DNA of 64,000 nucleotides from Actinomyces urogenitalis DSM 15434 (GCF_000159035.1 NZ_DS999574.1:960923-1024922); one strand, 5' to 3'; counted from the first letter of the stretch, positions 21,517-30,637 are shown. A program made the numbers and translations. Notes: generated by a model from the letters alone, not told the origin.

Positions 21517-22081
21517 CTATAGTTTTCGCAGCGATGGACTAGGCCGGCAGGGCAGGTGCCGGTTGCTGCTGCGGGGGGAGATGCTTATAGAATTGTCCAG
21601 CGCAAACGCAGGCGCTTTCTCATAGGCGGAGACTGCATCGGGTTGCTCGATGATGAGTGAGGGGTTCTTGGGATCTGATGTGTCGATGATAACATCGACA
21701 AAAGGAAGTACGGCCGTTGCTCCAGTAGCATGATCCTGATCGAATCCTCCAACTCGGTACCCGTTAACTTCGTTCTGAAGGACGATCACTCGGTCGTAGG
21801 TTGAGTATTCTGCTTTGACTCCGGAGATGACGGCCCGCTCGTCGATAGCAGACGTGCTCGCACCATGGTCGCCGTCTGGTGACGTAGCAGCCTCTGTGAG
21901 GGACGTCCTAAGCAACTGAGTAGCTGCGACGAGTTCATCCCTGTCAAGAGAGTCAATCGCTGTCACTGCGTTGCAGTCAGATTGTGTCAATGTGTCCGCG
22001 CTGGGCGCACCGGTCGCGGGTGCGACTGTGAGCAGGCTCAGGCATTGCAAATGCGGTGAGGAATTTCATTGTTGCTTTCAT
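21517..22081 (-). pseudogene. secreted protein, unrecognised, frameshifted in its signal peptide
   Basis: From ATG 22081 (GAGG five bases upstream) the frame reads MKATMKFLTAFA and then goes off into MPEPAHS to a stop. In the next frame, open from 22050 to 21517, it reads QCLSLLTVAPATGAPSADTL and continues for 170 residues. Removing one T from the TTT run near 22053 joins them into a standard signal peptide, positively charged start then hydrophobic core, ending near ATGA-PSAD. The mature part is acidic (YSTYDRVIVLQNEVNGYRVGGFD) with no family I recognise. The region is less GC-rich than its surroundings, hinting at transfer. An intact TTG-started cytosolic form from 22050 is possible but less likely. 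Confidence 0.5.
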
Positions 22082-22227
22082 GATGACCTCTGGGCAGGGA
22101 ATGGGGATGAGGAAGGTCTCACTAGGATATCTGCGCAATATGTGAGGTGCAACACGTAATTGACCTCGGAGGGGGCGCTCGTGGCAGGCCGGAGGCGGCT
22201 GTGCGGCAGGGACGGCAGACAAGGCGA

Positions 22228-22256
22228 GACGGCGCCCGCTGGTGGCGGGCGCCGTC
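22228..22256 (-). terminator. terminator of iolG
   Basis: GACGGCGCCCGC (22228-22239) pairs exactly with GCGGGCGCCGTC (22245-22256) around a 5-base loop, 55 bases past the iolG stop. Confidence 0.7.
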
Positions 22257-22310
22257 GTCACTGAGCCGGGAGAGGTAAGCTCCCGGCCACCTCGTGCCTG
22301 GGGCTCAGCC

Positions 22311-23300
22311 TCAGGCCAGGCGGACCGGCTGACCGGTCCTGGCGGACTTGGTAGCGGCCTCGGCCAGGCGCAGGGCCTCGACGGCGTCGTCGATGGTGGT
22401 CGGGGTCGGGGTGTCGGCCTCAACGGCCTCGATGAAGGCGCTCAGCTCGATGCGGTAGGCGTCGGCGTAGCGCTCAAGGAAGAAGTCGAGGTACGGCTCC
22501 TGGGCGTCGGTCACCTCGGCGTTGGACAGACGCACTGTGGTGGCGCGCACGTTCTCGGCGAACAGGGCGCCGCCACGGCCGGAGGCCTCCAGGCGCTGGT
22601 CATAGCCGGAAGCGCAGTGGCGGTTGTTGATGATCGTTGCCACGGCGCCCGAGGTGGCACGCAGGGTGACGACGGCGGCGTCGTAGTCGCCGGTCTCCTT
22701 GATGGCCGGGTCGAGGTTCTGGCCAACCGCGTGGACCTCAACAATGTCGCCCAGGAAGAAGCGGGCGGTGTCAAAGTCGTGGATGGTCATGTCGCGGAAG
22801 ATGCCACCGGAGACCTTGATGTACTCCACCGGCGGGGCGGCGGGGTCACGAGAGATGATGGTCAACTGCTCCAGGTCGCCGATGCGGCCCTCGTTGACCG
22901 CTGAGCGCACAGCCGCGAAGCTGGGGTCAAAGCGGCGGTTGAAGCCGAACATCACCGGGGTCGTGATGGCGTCGAGCTCGGTCTGAGCGGCGACGACGTC
23001 CTTCATGTCCAGGGCGATGGGCTTCTCGCACAGCACAGCCTTGCCAGCCTTCGCGGCGGCGAGCAGGTGGGGGATGTGCAGGGGGGTCGGGGAACCGATG
23101 ACGACGGCGTCAACCTCGGGGTCGGCGAAGACGTCCTCGGCGTCCTTGCAGGAGCGAGCGCCGTACTGACTTGCCAGCTTCTCGGCGGCGTCGCCGAAGG
23201 GGTCGCAGACCAGAGCGAGGGTGGCCTGGGGGTGAGCGGCGATGGTCTTGGCGTGGACGTGGCCGATGCGGCCGGCGCCGATGAGGGCGATGTTCAGCAT
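22311..23300 (-). CDS. iolG: inositol 2-dehydrogenase
   Basis: Oxidises myo-inositol (or an isomer) to the inosose with NAD. The 329-residue sequence has the Rossmann start IALIGAGRIGHVHAKTI, the CEKPIALD motif (Lys near 94), FGFNRRFDPSF and the active-site segment GGIFRDMTIHDFDTARFFLG with the catalytic Asp/His pair. These are the hallmarks of the IolG branch of Gfo/Idh/MocA. It stands alone on the minus strand with its own palindromic operator at 23356. A second IolG-type gene lies at 38056. AAGGAAG sits 6 bases before the ATG. Confidence 0.88.
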   Translation of the reverse strand: MLNIALIGAGRIGHVHAKTIAAHPQATLALVCDPFGDAAEKLASQYGARSCKDAEDVFADPEVDAVVIGSPTPLHIPHLLAAAKAGKAVLCEKPIALDMKDVVAAQTELDAITTPVMFGFNRRFDPSFAAVRSAVNEGRIGDLEQLTIISRDPAAPPVEYIKVSGGIFRDMTIHDFDTARFFLGDIVEVHAVGQNLDPAIKETGDYDAAVVTLRATSGAVATIINNRHCASGYDQRLEASGRGGALFAENVRATTVRLSNAEVTDAQEPYLDFFLERYADAYRIELSAFIEAVEADTPTPTTIDDAVEALRLAEAATKSARTGQPVRLA

Positions 23301-23355
23301 AGGAACTTCCTTGTTGTGTGTGCTGGTCGTGGACTGACGTATATTTCATGGCGAT

Positions 23356-23371
23356 GATGACGCGCGTCATC
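23356..23371 (-). promoter_or_regulatory. palindromic operator upstream of iolG
   Basis: GATGACGCGCGTCATC is a perfect 16-bp palindrome 56 bases upstream of iolG. It shares the ACGCGCGT core with the operators at 19484 and 48314. Confidence 0.7.
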
Positions 23372-23435
23372 GCCAGCTCTAAGAGAACCGCCTCCGTCGA
23401 TGCGGTGTGAGCTCACAGGGCGGAGGCGGAACGAG

Positions 23436-23470
23436 GTCCGGGGCGGCTGGCTAGGCCAACCACCCCGGAC
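23436..23470 (-). terminator. terminator of the transaldolase-like gene
   Basis: GTCCGGGGCGG (23436-23446) pairs with CCACCCCGGAC (23460-23470), one G-T pair, 13-base loop, just past the stop. Confidence 0.6.
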
Positions 23471-23478
23471 CGGGTGCC

Positions 23479-24555
23479 TCACGGCTGGGGCATGATAACG
23501 TCGCGAACGAGGCCGTCCAGGTCCTCGTCGGACTTCATGAAGCCGCGCAGGGTGCGCACGGTGGCGCCGAAGGTCTCGAACTCCTCGATGGCCATGCCGT
23601 CAGGCTCGTAGGCGCGACGGAACTCGGGGATCTCGAGCAGGGCCTTCATGATCCTCGGATCGACCTCGTCGTCGATCTTGGAGACGACCTTGTAGCCGGA
23701 GTCGTTGATCAGCTTCTGCCAAGCGAAGGGCGGGGAGACAACCAGGTCACCGCCGACCAGCTCGGACCAGTGCATGACGTTGCGGAAGGCGGCCGACAGG
23801 ACGCGGGCGCGCAGGCCACGGGCCTGGAACTCGTGGTAGGCGCGCTTGAGGGCGGCCACACCGGACCACTCGAAGATGCCCGGGTCGACGAACAGGCGCT
23901 CGCGCTTGGCGACGATCTTCATCCAGTCGTCAAGGCGGCCGCCCATGAGGGTGACGACAGGACCCATGGTGGACACGTCCTTGCCCTCGGCCTCACGGCG
24001 CTTGAGCCCGCGCTCTATGGCCTCTCCGGCAGCCACGGCCTGGGCGACGGTGAAGGAGACGGTGACGTTGATGGACACGCCGCGGTAGGTGGCGTCCTCG
24101 ATAGCCTCGATACCGGTCTTGGTGGCCGGGATCTTGACGATGATGTTCTTGGCCAGCCTGGAGAACTCCTCGGCCTGGTCCGCCAGCGCCTTGGCGCTGC
24201 GAGCAAGGCGAGGGTCGGTCTGGACCGACAGGCGTCCGTTGCGGCCCTTGTGCTCCTCGAAGATGTCTTCGTAAAGCTTGGCGCCCTCGATGGACATCTC
24301 ACGCACAACCTGCCAGCCGATTTCAGACTCAGACAGGGTCGGGTTCTCCTCGGCGATCTCCTTGATGCGAGGGATCCAGCGCTCCTTCTTCTGGTTGATG
24401 CAGGTGTAGGCGATGGTCGGGTTGCAGGTCGCGCCCACGCCACCGAAGGAGATCGACTGACGAAGCTCGTCGGGGTCGGCGGAGTCGTTCCACAGGACCG
24501 TCGGGGTGGTGCGGGCGGCCTCCAGCAGCGGGCCGGGGGTGTATTCAATGGTCAT
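23479..24555 (-). CDS. transaldolase-family protein in the inositol island
   Basis: A 358-residue TIM-barrel aldolase of the transaldolase superfamily. The Schiff-base lysine is in NIIVKIPATKTGIEAIEDA, followed by GVSINVTVSFTVAQAVAAGEAIERG, the usual strand-6 segment; GATCNPTIAY near residue 41 corresponds to the substrate-binding TSNP loop. At 358 residues it is longer than the small MipB/TalC forms and close to the actinobacterial forms. It has its own promoter region, with a palindrome at 24650, so inositol control is likely. It may act on a sugar intermediate of inositol breakdown rather than in the pentose pathway. AGGAG lies 7 bases before the ATG. Confidence 0.8.
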   Translation of the reverse strand: MTIEYTPGPLLEAARTTPTVLWNDSADPDELRQSISFGGVGATCNPTIAYTCINQKKERWIPRIKEIAEENPTLSESEIGWQVVREMSIEGAKLYEDIFEEHKGRNGRLSVQTDPRLARSAKALADQAEEFSRLAKNIIVKIPATKTGIEAIEDATYRGVSINVTVSFTVAQAVAAGEAIERGLKRREAEGKDVSTMGPVVTLMGGRLDDWMKIVAKRERLFVDPGIFEWSGVAALKRAYHEFQARGLRARVLSAAFRNVMHWSELVGGDLVVSPPFAWQKLINDSGYKVVSKIDDEVDPRIMKALLEIPEFRRAYEPDGMAIEEFETFGATVRTLRGFMKSDEDLDGLVRDVIMPQP

Positions 24556-24649
24556 TGGCGCATCTCCTGGGGTGTGAGGCTCCGGTCGGCTCCTTCGCCG
24601 TGCCGGCCGATGGCTTCATTGAAATGCTTCCGAGCCCCATTCGTCAAGT

Positions 24650-24663
24650 TTTGTCTGGACAAA
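24650..24663 (-). promoter_or_regulatory. GntR-type palindrome before the transaldolase-like gene
   Basis: TTTGTC-TG-GACAAA is a perfect 6-2-6 palindrome. Read toward the gene it is followed by A-CTTGACGA, a -35-like element. The same order, palindrome then CTTGACGA, occurs before iolC at 25621. Confidence 0.7.
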
Positions 24664-24706
24664 TAGTGAAACGCTCGTCGAGGTGTCTGTCAGGGGCAGT
24701 GTGGTC

Positions 24707-25453
24707 TCAGCCAGTGAAGAGGGTGGTCTCGAAGGAGTATCGCGAGGCTCGGTAGATATGGGTGCCGTACTCGATGACCTCGCCGGTGGCGTCGTAAGCT
24801 GTGCGCGTAGCGGTCAGTAGGGCGGCGCGGCGGTGCTCGCCAAGCGCCTCGGCCTCCTTGGTGGTGGCGTTACGGGCTCCGATGACCTGAGTGGCTGAGA
24901 CGGGCACGAGCCCGCTGGCGCGCAGGAGCTCGTACAGGCCGTTGCGCTCAAGGTCCTCCGCGGTGGGGGCTGAGGGGGCTGGCAGGAGGTTGGTCATCAG
25001 GGCGATCGGCTCGCCGTCAGCCTTGCGTAGCCGCCGGATTCGTACCACTTCGCAGTCGGGGGCGATCTGGAGGTTTGCTGCTTCCTCGGCGGAGGCGGGG
25101 TGGCGCTCATAGGAGAGCACGATCGTCTCGACCGTGTACCCGCTCTCGGTCAGGTCGGTGAGCAAGCTAGACAGCTGCATGGGTCGGTGCACGTGCCGGG
25201 AGGTGACGGTCGTGCCGGCACCTCGACGCCTGGCGACCAGGCCGCGGTCCGCCAAACGCTGCAGGGCCTGACGGGCGGTCGGGCGTGAGACGTTGAGTCG
25301 GCGGGCCATGGAGACCTCGTCCTCTAGGCGGGTGCCTGGCTCCAGGGTCCCGTCGAGGATGAGGGCTGCTAGTGGCTCGGAGATCTGCATGTGGAGGGGG
25401 ATGTCGCTGTCGCGGTCGACGGTGATCTCGAGCTGGAAGGTAGAGCTGGGCAT
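24707..25453 (-). CDS. GntR-family (HutC/UTRA) regulator of the inositol island
   Basis: A 248-residue regulator. The winged helix-turn-helix is at about residues 15-80 (DIPLHMQISEPLAALILDGTLEPGTRLEDEVSMARRLNVSRPTARQALQRLADRGLVARRRGAGTTV), followed by a UTRA effector domain of about 150 residues with the usual YELLRASGLVPVSATQVIGARNATTKEAEALGEHRRAALL and YRASRYSFETTL ending. AAAGGAA precedes ATG 25453; an upstream start would add 27 unconserved residues. It lies between the transaldolase-like gene and iolC, matching the place of iolR in Corynebacterium. It probably binds the TTTGTNNNNACAAA sites described here and is released by an inositol intermediate; that link is inference. Confidence 0.88.
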   Translation of the reverse strand: MPSSTFQLEITVDRDSDIPLHMQISEPLAALILDGTLEPGTRLEDEVSMARRLNVSRPTARQALQRLADRGLVARRRGAGTTVTSRHVHRPMQLSSLLTDLTESGYTVETIVLSYERHPASAEEAANLQIAPDCEVVRIRRLRKADGEPIALMTNLLPAPSAPTAEDLERNGLYELLRASGLVPVSATQVIGARNATTKEAEALGEHRRAALLTATRTAYDATGEVIEYGTHIYRASRYSFETTLFTG

Positions 25454-25620
25454 GAACGTTCCTTTGACGACCGGTGCGCTCGCCTCGGGGTGAGGCAGGA
25501 CCGTTTCTCGGCGCAACGTTACGTGATAGCGCACAGTTCGTCAGGTCAATGGAGTCGGAGGAGGGTTGCGGTTGGTGTCGCCCCTGGCCTAGGGGTGCGG
25601 CTGTGATGGCATGCGCTCCT

Positions 25621-25636
25621 CTTTGTACGGACAAAG
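25621..25636 (+). promoter_or_regulatory. GntR-type palindrome before iolC
   Basis: CTTTGT-ACGG-ACAAAG, 16 bp with matching outer six bases on each side, followed by GCTTGACGA as at the transaldolase promoter. It lies 98 bases before the iolC start, in the gap between the divergent GntR gene and iolC. Confidence 0.75.
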
Positions 25637-25733
25637 GCTTGACGAGTGTTCGTTCCGGGATGCAGGCTTGGGCGCAGACAGGCACCGGATCGCCCGCACA
25701 CAACCCGCCCCCGATGATGTGGAAGGAAAGGCC

Positions 25734-26726
25734 ATGACAGCCTCCGCCAGCACCCCACCGCTCGACGTCCTGACAATCGGACGCTGCGGTATCGACGTCT
25801 ACCCGCTGCAGACAGGCGTCGGTCTGGAAGACGTCGAGTCCTTCGGAAAGTTCCTGGGAGGCAGCCCTACCAACGTGGCGGTCGCTGCTGCTCGCTACCG
25901 CCATCGCTCCGCGGTCATCACCGGAGTCGGTGACGACCCCTTCGGACGCTTCGTGCGCCGGGAGATGCGTCAGCTGGGCGTCTATGACGACTATGTCGTC
26001 ACCAAGGCAGACTTCCTGACACCTTTGACCTTCTGCGAGATCTTCCCGCCTGACAACTTCCCTCTGTACTTCTACCGGGAGCCCTCTGCCCCGGACCTGG
26101 AGCTGACGCAGTCGGACATTCCAGCGGACGCGGTGCGAGAGGCGGAGATCTTCTGGATCTCAGCGACCGGACTGAGCAAGGAGCCCTCGCGCGCAGCTCA
26201 CCACGCTGCCCTGGATGCCCGCGAGCGTAAGCGCCTGACCATCATGGATCTGGACTACCGTGCCAGTTTCTGGAACAGCGAGGAGGAGGCGCACGCCCGC
26301 GTCTTCGAGGCTCTGTCCAAGGTCAACGTGGCGATCGGCAACCGTGAGGAGTGCCGCATTGCCGTCGGTGAGACTGACCCGGAGCGTGCGGCCGACGCCC
26401 TGCTCGATGCTGGTGTCGAGATCGCGGTAGTCAAGCAGGGGATGTACGGCACCCTGGCCAAGACGCGCCAGGAGCGGATTGAGATGCCCGTGACTCCCGC
26501 TACGACCCTCAACGGGCTGGGTGCAGGGGACGCCTTCGGTGGCGCCATCTGCCACGGTCTGCTGTCCGGGTGGTCACTGGAGAAGACCATCTTTGCGGCC
26601 TCGACCGCTGGCGCGATCGTTGCCTCCCGGCTGGAGTGCTCGACGGCGATGCCCACCGAGCCTGAGCTGCTGGAAATGATGCGCACCTACCGTGACGAGT
26701 GTGCCCCGACCCTGACGGACCTGTGA
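25734..26726 (+). CDS. iolC: 5-dehydro-2-deoxygluconokinase
   Basis: Phosphorylates 5-dehydro-2-deoxy-D-gluconate, the fifth step of inositol breakdown. A 330-residue PfkB-family kinase with the sugar-binding signature GKFLGGSPTNVAVAAARYRHR (residues about 42-62) and the C-terminal signature TTLNGLGAGDAFGGAICHG with the catalytic Asp in GAGD. AAGGAAAGG precedes ATG 25734. It opens a tight operon with the Cgl0159-type aldolase, iolB and iolD; the order resembles the Corynebacterium cluster. GntR control is suggested by the site at 25621. Confidence 0.94.
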   Translation: MTASASTPPLDVLTIGRCGIDVYPLQTGVGLEDVESFGKFLGGSPTNVAVAAARYRHRSAVITGVGDDPFGRFVRREMRQLGVYDDYVVTKADFLTPLTFCEIFPPDNFPLYFYREPSAPDLELTQSDIPADAVREAEIFWISATGLSKEPSRAAHHAALDARERKRLTIMDLDYRASFWNSEEEAHARVFEALSKVNVAIGNREECRIAVGETDPERAADALLDAGVEIAVVKQGMYGTLAKTRQERIEMPVTPATTLNGLGAGDAFGGAICHGLLSGWSLEKTIFAASTAGAIVASRLECSTAMPTEPELLEMMRTYRDECAPTLTDL

Positions 26727-26737
26727 GGAGGACGATG

Positions 26738-27616
26738 ATGTCAAGGACACCGCTGACTGACCGGATTGTTGAGATTCGTACCCACTCCCCTGAGCGCGTC
26801 GCCGAGGTCATGGCGAGCCGACCGAGGGGAGCTATGCCCACCGGTGACGACAAGCTCCTCGTGATCGCCTGCGACCACCCGGCTCGCGGGGCGCTCGCGG
26901 CCGGGCCGGACCCGATGGCGATGGCCTCGCGAGAAGAGGTTCTGGCGCGCTGCGTCGAGGCCCTCTCCCGTCCTGGAGTGGGCGGTTTCCTCGGCACTGC
27001 CGATCTCATTGAGGACCTGGCGCTTCTGGGGGCTCTGGACGGGAAGCTGGTCTATGGCTCGATGAACCGGGGTGGTCTGGCCGGAGCGACCTTTGAGATG
27101 AATGACCGTATGACCGGCTACGACGCGCGCGGTGTGGTCGAGTCTGGTCTGGACGGCGGCAAGATGTTGCTCCGCGTCAACTACGAGGACCCACGCACGG
27201 TTGACACTCTGGCTAGCTGTGCCGATGCCGTGGACGAGCTGGCCGAGCACCACGTCATGGCGATGGTTGAGCCCTTCGTCTCGCGCTGGGTCAAGGGACG
27301 GATCGTCAATGACCTGAGCCCGCAGGCCGTGATCACGTCCATGGCCATCGCCTCAGGCCTGGGACGTACCAGCGCCTACACCTGGCTGAAACTGCCGGTA
27401 GTGGAGGACATGGAGCGCGTGCTGGAGGCCTCCACCCTGCCAGCGCTTATCCTGGGTGGCGCCGTGTCCACCGACGCCGACGCCGCACGCGAGAGCTGGC
27501 ACCGGGCACTGGCCCTGCCCACAGTCAAGGGACTGGTTATCGGCCGTTCCCTTCTCTTCCCGCCCGACGACGACGTCGCCGGGGCCGTTGACAACACAAT
27601 AGGACTCTTCTCATGA
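26738..27616 (+). CDS. Cgl0159-family aldolase-like TIM barrel
   Basis: A 292-residue protein of the Cgl0159 family, an aldolase-fold group related to DeoC/LacD. The active-site segments are LVIACDHPARGAL near residue 35, GGFLGTADLIEDLALLG, and the Lys-containing TSAYTWLKLPVVEDM (probable Schiff-base lysine). It sits between iolC and iolB, as in Corynebacterium, and no IolJ is found in the window, so it may cleave 2-deoxy-5-keto-gluconate 6-phosphate to dihydroxyacetone phosphate and malonate semialdehyde. Two ATG codons, at 26735 and 26738, are possible; GGAGG at 26727-26731 gives better spacing to 26738. Confidence 0.82.
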   Translation: MSRTPLTDRIVEIRTHSPERVAEVMASRPRGAMPTGDDKLLVIACDHPARGALAAGPDPMAMASREEVLARCVEALSRPGVGGFLGTADLIEDLALLGALDGKLVYGSMNRGGLAGATFEMNDRMTGYDARGVVESGLDGGKMLLRVNYEDPRTVDTLASCADAVDELAEHHVMAMVEPFVSRWVKGRIVNDLSPQAVITSMAIASGLGRTSAYTWLKLPVVEDMERVLEASTLPALILGGAVSTDADAARESWHRALALPTVKGLVIGRSLLFPPDDDVAGAVDNTIGLFS

Positions 27617-28482
27617 CTCTTGATATGCACGTACGTGCGGGCGAAACGGCGCACGACAACCTCACGGTCGATATCTCCGCTGCGGACGCGGGCTGGGGAT
27701 TCTCCGGCTTGCGCGTGGTTAACCTCGCAGCAGGCGAGTCTGCCACCCTGACGTCGGGCGACTGCGAGCTCCTCGTTCTGCCGCTGGAGGGCGGCGTGAG
27801 TGTTGAGGTCGACAGCGAGACATACCAGATCAACGGCCGCACCGGTGTTTTCGAGCAGATCACCGACTCGCTTTACATTCCGCGTCACAAGTCCTTCACG
27901 CTGGCCAGCGCCCAGGGTGGTCGCTTCGCCCTGCCGTCTTCGGTGGCAACCCGCGACCTGCCGGTGCGTTACCTTCCGCGTGAGAAGGCCACGACGGGCA
28001 TCCGTGGCGCGGGCGACTGCTCGCGCCAGGTGACCAACTACGCCCTGAACAACGACGTGGAGACCTCTCACCTCCTGGTCACTGAGGTCATCACGCCTGG
28101 AGGCAACTGGTCCTCCTACCCGGCCCACAAGCACGAGGCCCACACGGCCGACGAGCGTGAGCTTGAGGAGATCTACTACTTCGAGATCGCCCCCTCGCCC
28201 GCTGGTGACCCGGGCTTCGGGCTGCACCGCACCTACGGCTCGACCCCGGACAAGCCGATCGACGTGTGCGTGGAGGTCCGTCACGGAGACGTCGCCCTCG
28301 TGCCCTACGGCTACCACGGCCCGTGCGTGGCTGCCCCGGGCTACGACATGTACTACCTCAATGTCATGGCGGGCCCGAGCGAGGACCTGGTGTGGCTGGC
28401 TCCCGACGACCCGACCCACCACTGGATCCGCGAGTCCTGGCAGGGGCAGGAGCCTGACCCTCGCCTGCCGATGGCCCGCTGA
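27613..28482 (+). CDS. iolB: 5-deoxy-glucuronate isomerase
   Basis: Converts 5-deoxy-glucuronate to 5-dehydro-2-deoxygluconate. A 289-residue two-cupin protein with the family metal site in SYPAHKHEAHTADERELEEIYYFE (His-X-His...Glu) and a second site in VPYGYHGPCVAAPGYDMYYLNVMAG. Other family marks are the early GFSGLRVVNLAAGE and the C-terminal DDPTHHWIRESW. It overlaps the aldolase gene by four bases (ATGA), indicating coupled translation. The length is normal. Confidence 0.94.
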   Translation: MTLDMHVRAGETAHDNLTVDISAADAGWGFSGLRVVNLAAGESATLTSGDCELLVLPLEGGVSVEVDSETYQINGRTGVFEQITDSLYIPRHKSFTLASAQGGRFALPSSVATRDLPVRYLPREKATTGIRGAGDCSRQVTNYALNNDVETSHLLVTEVITPGGNWSSYPAHKHEAHTADERELEEIYYFEIAPSPAGDPGFGLHRTYGSTPDKPIDVCVEVRHGDVALVPYGYHGPCVAAPGYDMYYLNVMAGPSEDLVWLAPDDPTHHWIRESWQGQEPDPRLPMAR

Positions 28483-28535
28483 GCGTGCCGGACGCAGCAT
28501 CTACCACCCTGACCACACCACGAGAGAGCAGATAC

Positions 28536-30443
28536 ATGAGCAACGAGGCCTACTCGGGCACCATCCGTCTGACGGTCGCCCAGGCGACGATCCGCTTCCT
28601 ATCCAACCAGTACTCTGAGCGCGACGGCGTCGAGCACCGCCTCATCGAGGGCGCCTTCGGCATCTTCGGGCACGGCAACGTGGCCGGCATCGGCCAGGCG
28701 CTGCTACAGAACGAGATCGACCCCGTCCCGGGCGAGAACCCGATGCCCTACATCATGCCCCGCAATGAGCAGGGCGCTGTGCACGCGGCAGCTGCCTTCG
28801 CCAAGGTGCGCAACCGCCTGTCGACCTACATGGTCACGGCCTCCATCGGCCCGGGCTCGCTCAACATGGTCACCGGCGCCGCCCTGGCCACCACCAACCG
28901 CGTGCCGGTCCTCATCTTCCCCTCCGACCAGTTCGCCACCCGCGTGCCCGACCCGGTGCTCCAGCAGCTGGAGGACCCCACCACGCTGGACCTGACCGTC
29001 AACGACGCCTTCCGCCCGGTCTCCCGCTTCTTTGACCGCATCAACCGCCCCGAGCAGCTCATTCCCTCGCTGCTGGCCGCCATGCGTGTGCTGACCGACC
29101 CCGCTGAGACCGGCGCCGTCGTCATCGCCATGCCGCAGGACGTCCAGGCCGAGGCCTTCGACTGGCCGGTCGAGCTCTTCCGCAAGCGCGTGTGGCACGT
29201 GCGCCGTCCCCTCGCCGAGCCCGCTGCCCTGGCCCGTGCGGTGGCCAAGATCAAGGCCGCCAAGCGCCCGATGATCATCTCCGGCGGCGGCACGATCTAC
29301 TCTGAGGCCTGCGAGGAGCTGCGTGCCCTCGCCACGGCGACCGGGATCCCGGTGGCTGACACCCAGGCCGGCAAGGGTGCCATCAACTTCGACCACCCCT
29401 GCGCCATCGGTGGCGTGGGCTCGACCGGAGGCGACTCCGGTAACCACATCGCCGACAAGGCTGACCTGGTCATCGGTATCGGTACGCGCTACTCCGACTT
29501 CACCACGGCCTCCAAGACGCAGTTCAAGGACCCGGGTGTGGAGTTCGTCAACATCAACGTCACTCCCTTCGATGCCGCCAAGCAGAGCGCCGAGATGGTG
29601 GTGGCCGACGCCCGCGAGGCCCTGGTCGCCCTGACCGAGGCTCTGAAGGGTTACCACGTCGACGAGGCCTACACCGCTGAGATCGCTCGTGAGCGCAAGT
29701 CGTGGCTGGCTCGCACCAGCGAGTGCTACCACCTGGGCCACGGCCCGCTGCCGGCCCAGACCGAGGTCTTTGGCGCGCTCAACGAGATGCTCGGCGACGA
29801 GGACATCGTCATCAACGCCGCCGGGTCCATGCCTGGCGACCTTCAGGCCCTGTGGCAGGCCCGCACCCCGGTGCAGTACCACGTGGAGTACGCCTTCTCC
29901 TGCATGGGCTACGAGATCCCGGCCGGCCTGGGCTGCAAGCTGGCTCGCCCCGAGTCCGAGGTCGTGGCGATCGTGGGCGACGGCACCTACCAGATGCTCC
30001 CCATGGAGCTGGCCACCGTGGTCCAGGAGAACGTCAAGGTCATCTACGTCCTGCTGCAGAACTACGGGTTCGCCTCCATCGGTGCCCTGTCGGAGTCGCG
30101 CGGCTCCCAGCGCTTCGGGACCAAGTATCGCCAGCGCGGCGAGGGCACGCACCTGGCTGACGAGCAGAGGGTCAGGGGCGTGGACATCGCCGCCAACGCC
30201 GAGTCCTGGGGACTGAAGGTCTACCGCGTGAGCACCATCGAGGACTTCAAGGAGGCCTACGCCCAGGCTCACGCCGGCGAGGAGGCCGCTATGATCCACA
30301 TCGAGACCGACCTCTACGGTCCCAACCCGCCGGCCTCCTCCTGGTGGGACGTGGCGGTCTCCCAGGTCTCGCGCCTGGAGTCCACCCAGAAGGCGTACCA
30401 GGACTACCTGGAGGACAGGAAGCCTCAGCGTCACTACCTGTGA
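28536..30443 (+). CDS. iolD: 3D-(3,5/4)-trihydroxycyclohexane-1,2-dione hydrolase
   Basis: Opens the ring of the dione intermediate to 5-deoxy-glucuronate using thiamine diphosphate. A 635-residue protein of the acetolactate-synthase superfamily: N-terminal pyrimidine-binding domain (GAFGIFGHGNVAGIGQAL, PYIMPRNEQGAVHAAAAFAK with the catalytic Glu), a central domain, and a C-terminal diphosphate domain with VAIVGDGTYQMLPMELATVVQENVKVIYVLLQNYGFASIG (GDG-N25-NN motif). The ATG at 28536 follows GAGAGAG; the upstream in-frame start would add 17 residues. It is the last gene of the iolC-aldolase-iolB-iolD operon and is followed by a strong terminator. Confidence 0.95.
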   Translation: MSNEAYSGTIRLTVAQATIRFLSNQYSERDGVEHRLIEGAFGIFGHGNVAGIGQALLQNEIDPVPGENPMPYIMPRNEQGAVHAAAAFAKVRNRLSTYMVTASIGPGSLNMVTGAALATTNRVPVLIFPSDQFATRVPDPVLQQLEDPTTLDLTVNDAFRPVSRFFDRINRPEQLIPSLLAAMRVLTDPAETGAVVIAMPQDVQAEAFDWPVELFRKRVWHVRRPLAEPAALARAVAKIKAAKRPMIISGGGTIYSEACEELRALATATGIPVADTQAGKGAINFDHPCAIGGVGSTGGDSGNHIADKADLVIGIGTRYSDFTTASKTQFKDPGVEFVNINVTPFDAAKQSAEMVVADAREALVALTEALKGYHVDEAYTAEIARERKSWLARTSECYHLGHGPLPAQTEVFGALNEMLGDEDIVINAAGSMPGDLQALWQARTPVQYHVEYAFSCMGYEIPAGLGCKLARPESEVVAIVGDGTYQMLPMELATVVQENVKVIYVLLQNYGFASIGALSESRGSQRFGTKYRQRGEGTHLADEQRVRGVDIAANAESWGLKVYRVSTIEDFKEAYAQAHAGEEAAMIHIETDLYGPNPPASSWWDVAVSQVSRLESTQKAYQDYLEDRKPQRHYL

Positions 30444-30532
30444 GCCTGCTGCCGGGGCTGAGGGCATGAGGGCCCTCGCCCCTGGCACCGGGGAGGCACG
30501 CCCCTGTCCACGGCAGGAGGGTGGGTCCCGGT

Positions 30533-30577
30533 CATGACGGCGGGGCCGCGGCTCGTCACCGCGGCCCCGCCGTCATG
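30533..30577 (+). terminator. terminator after iolD
   Basis: A perfect 19-bp stem, arms 30533-30551 and 30559-30577, with a 7-base loop, 90 bases past the iolD stop. Confidence 0.8.
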
Positions 30578-30637
30578 CTGCGGGTGCTGGGCAGGTGCCT
30601 GCGAGCCGGCTGTGCGCTGGAGGGGAAATCCAGACAT

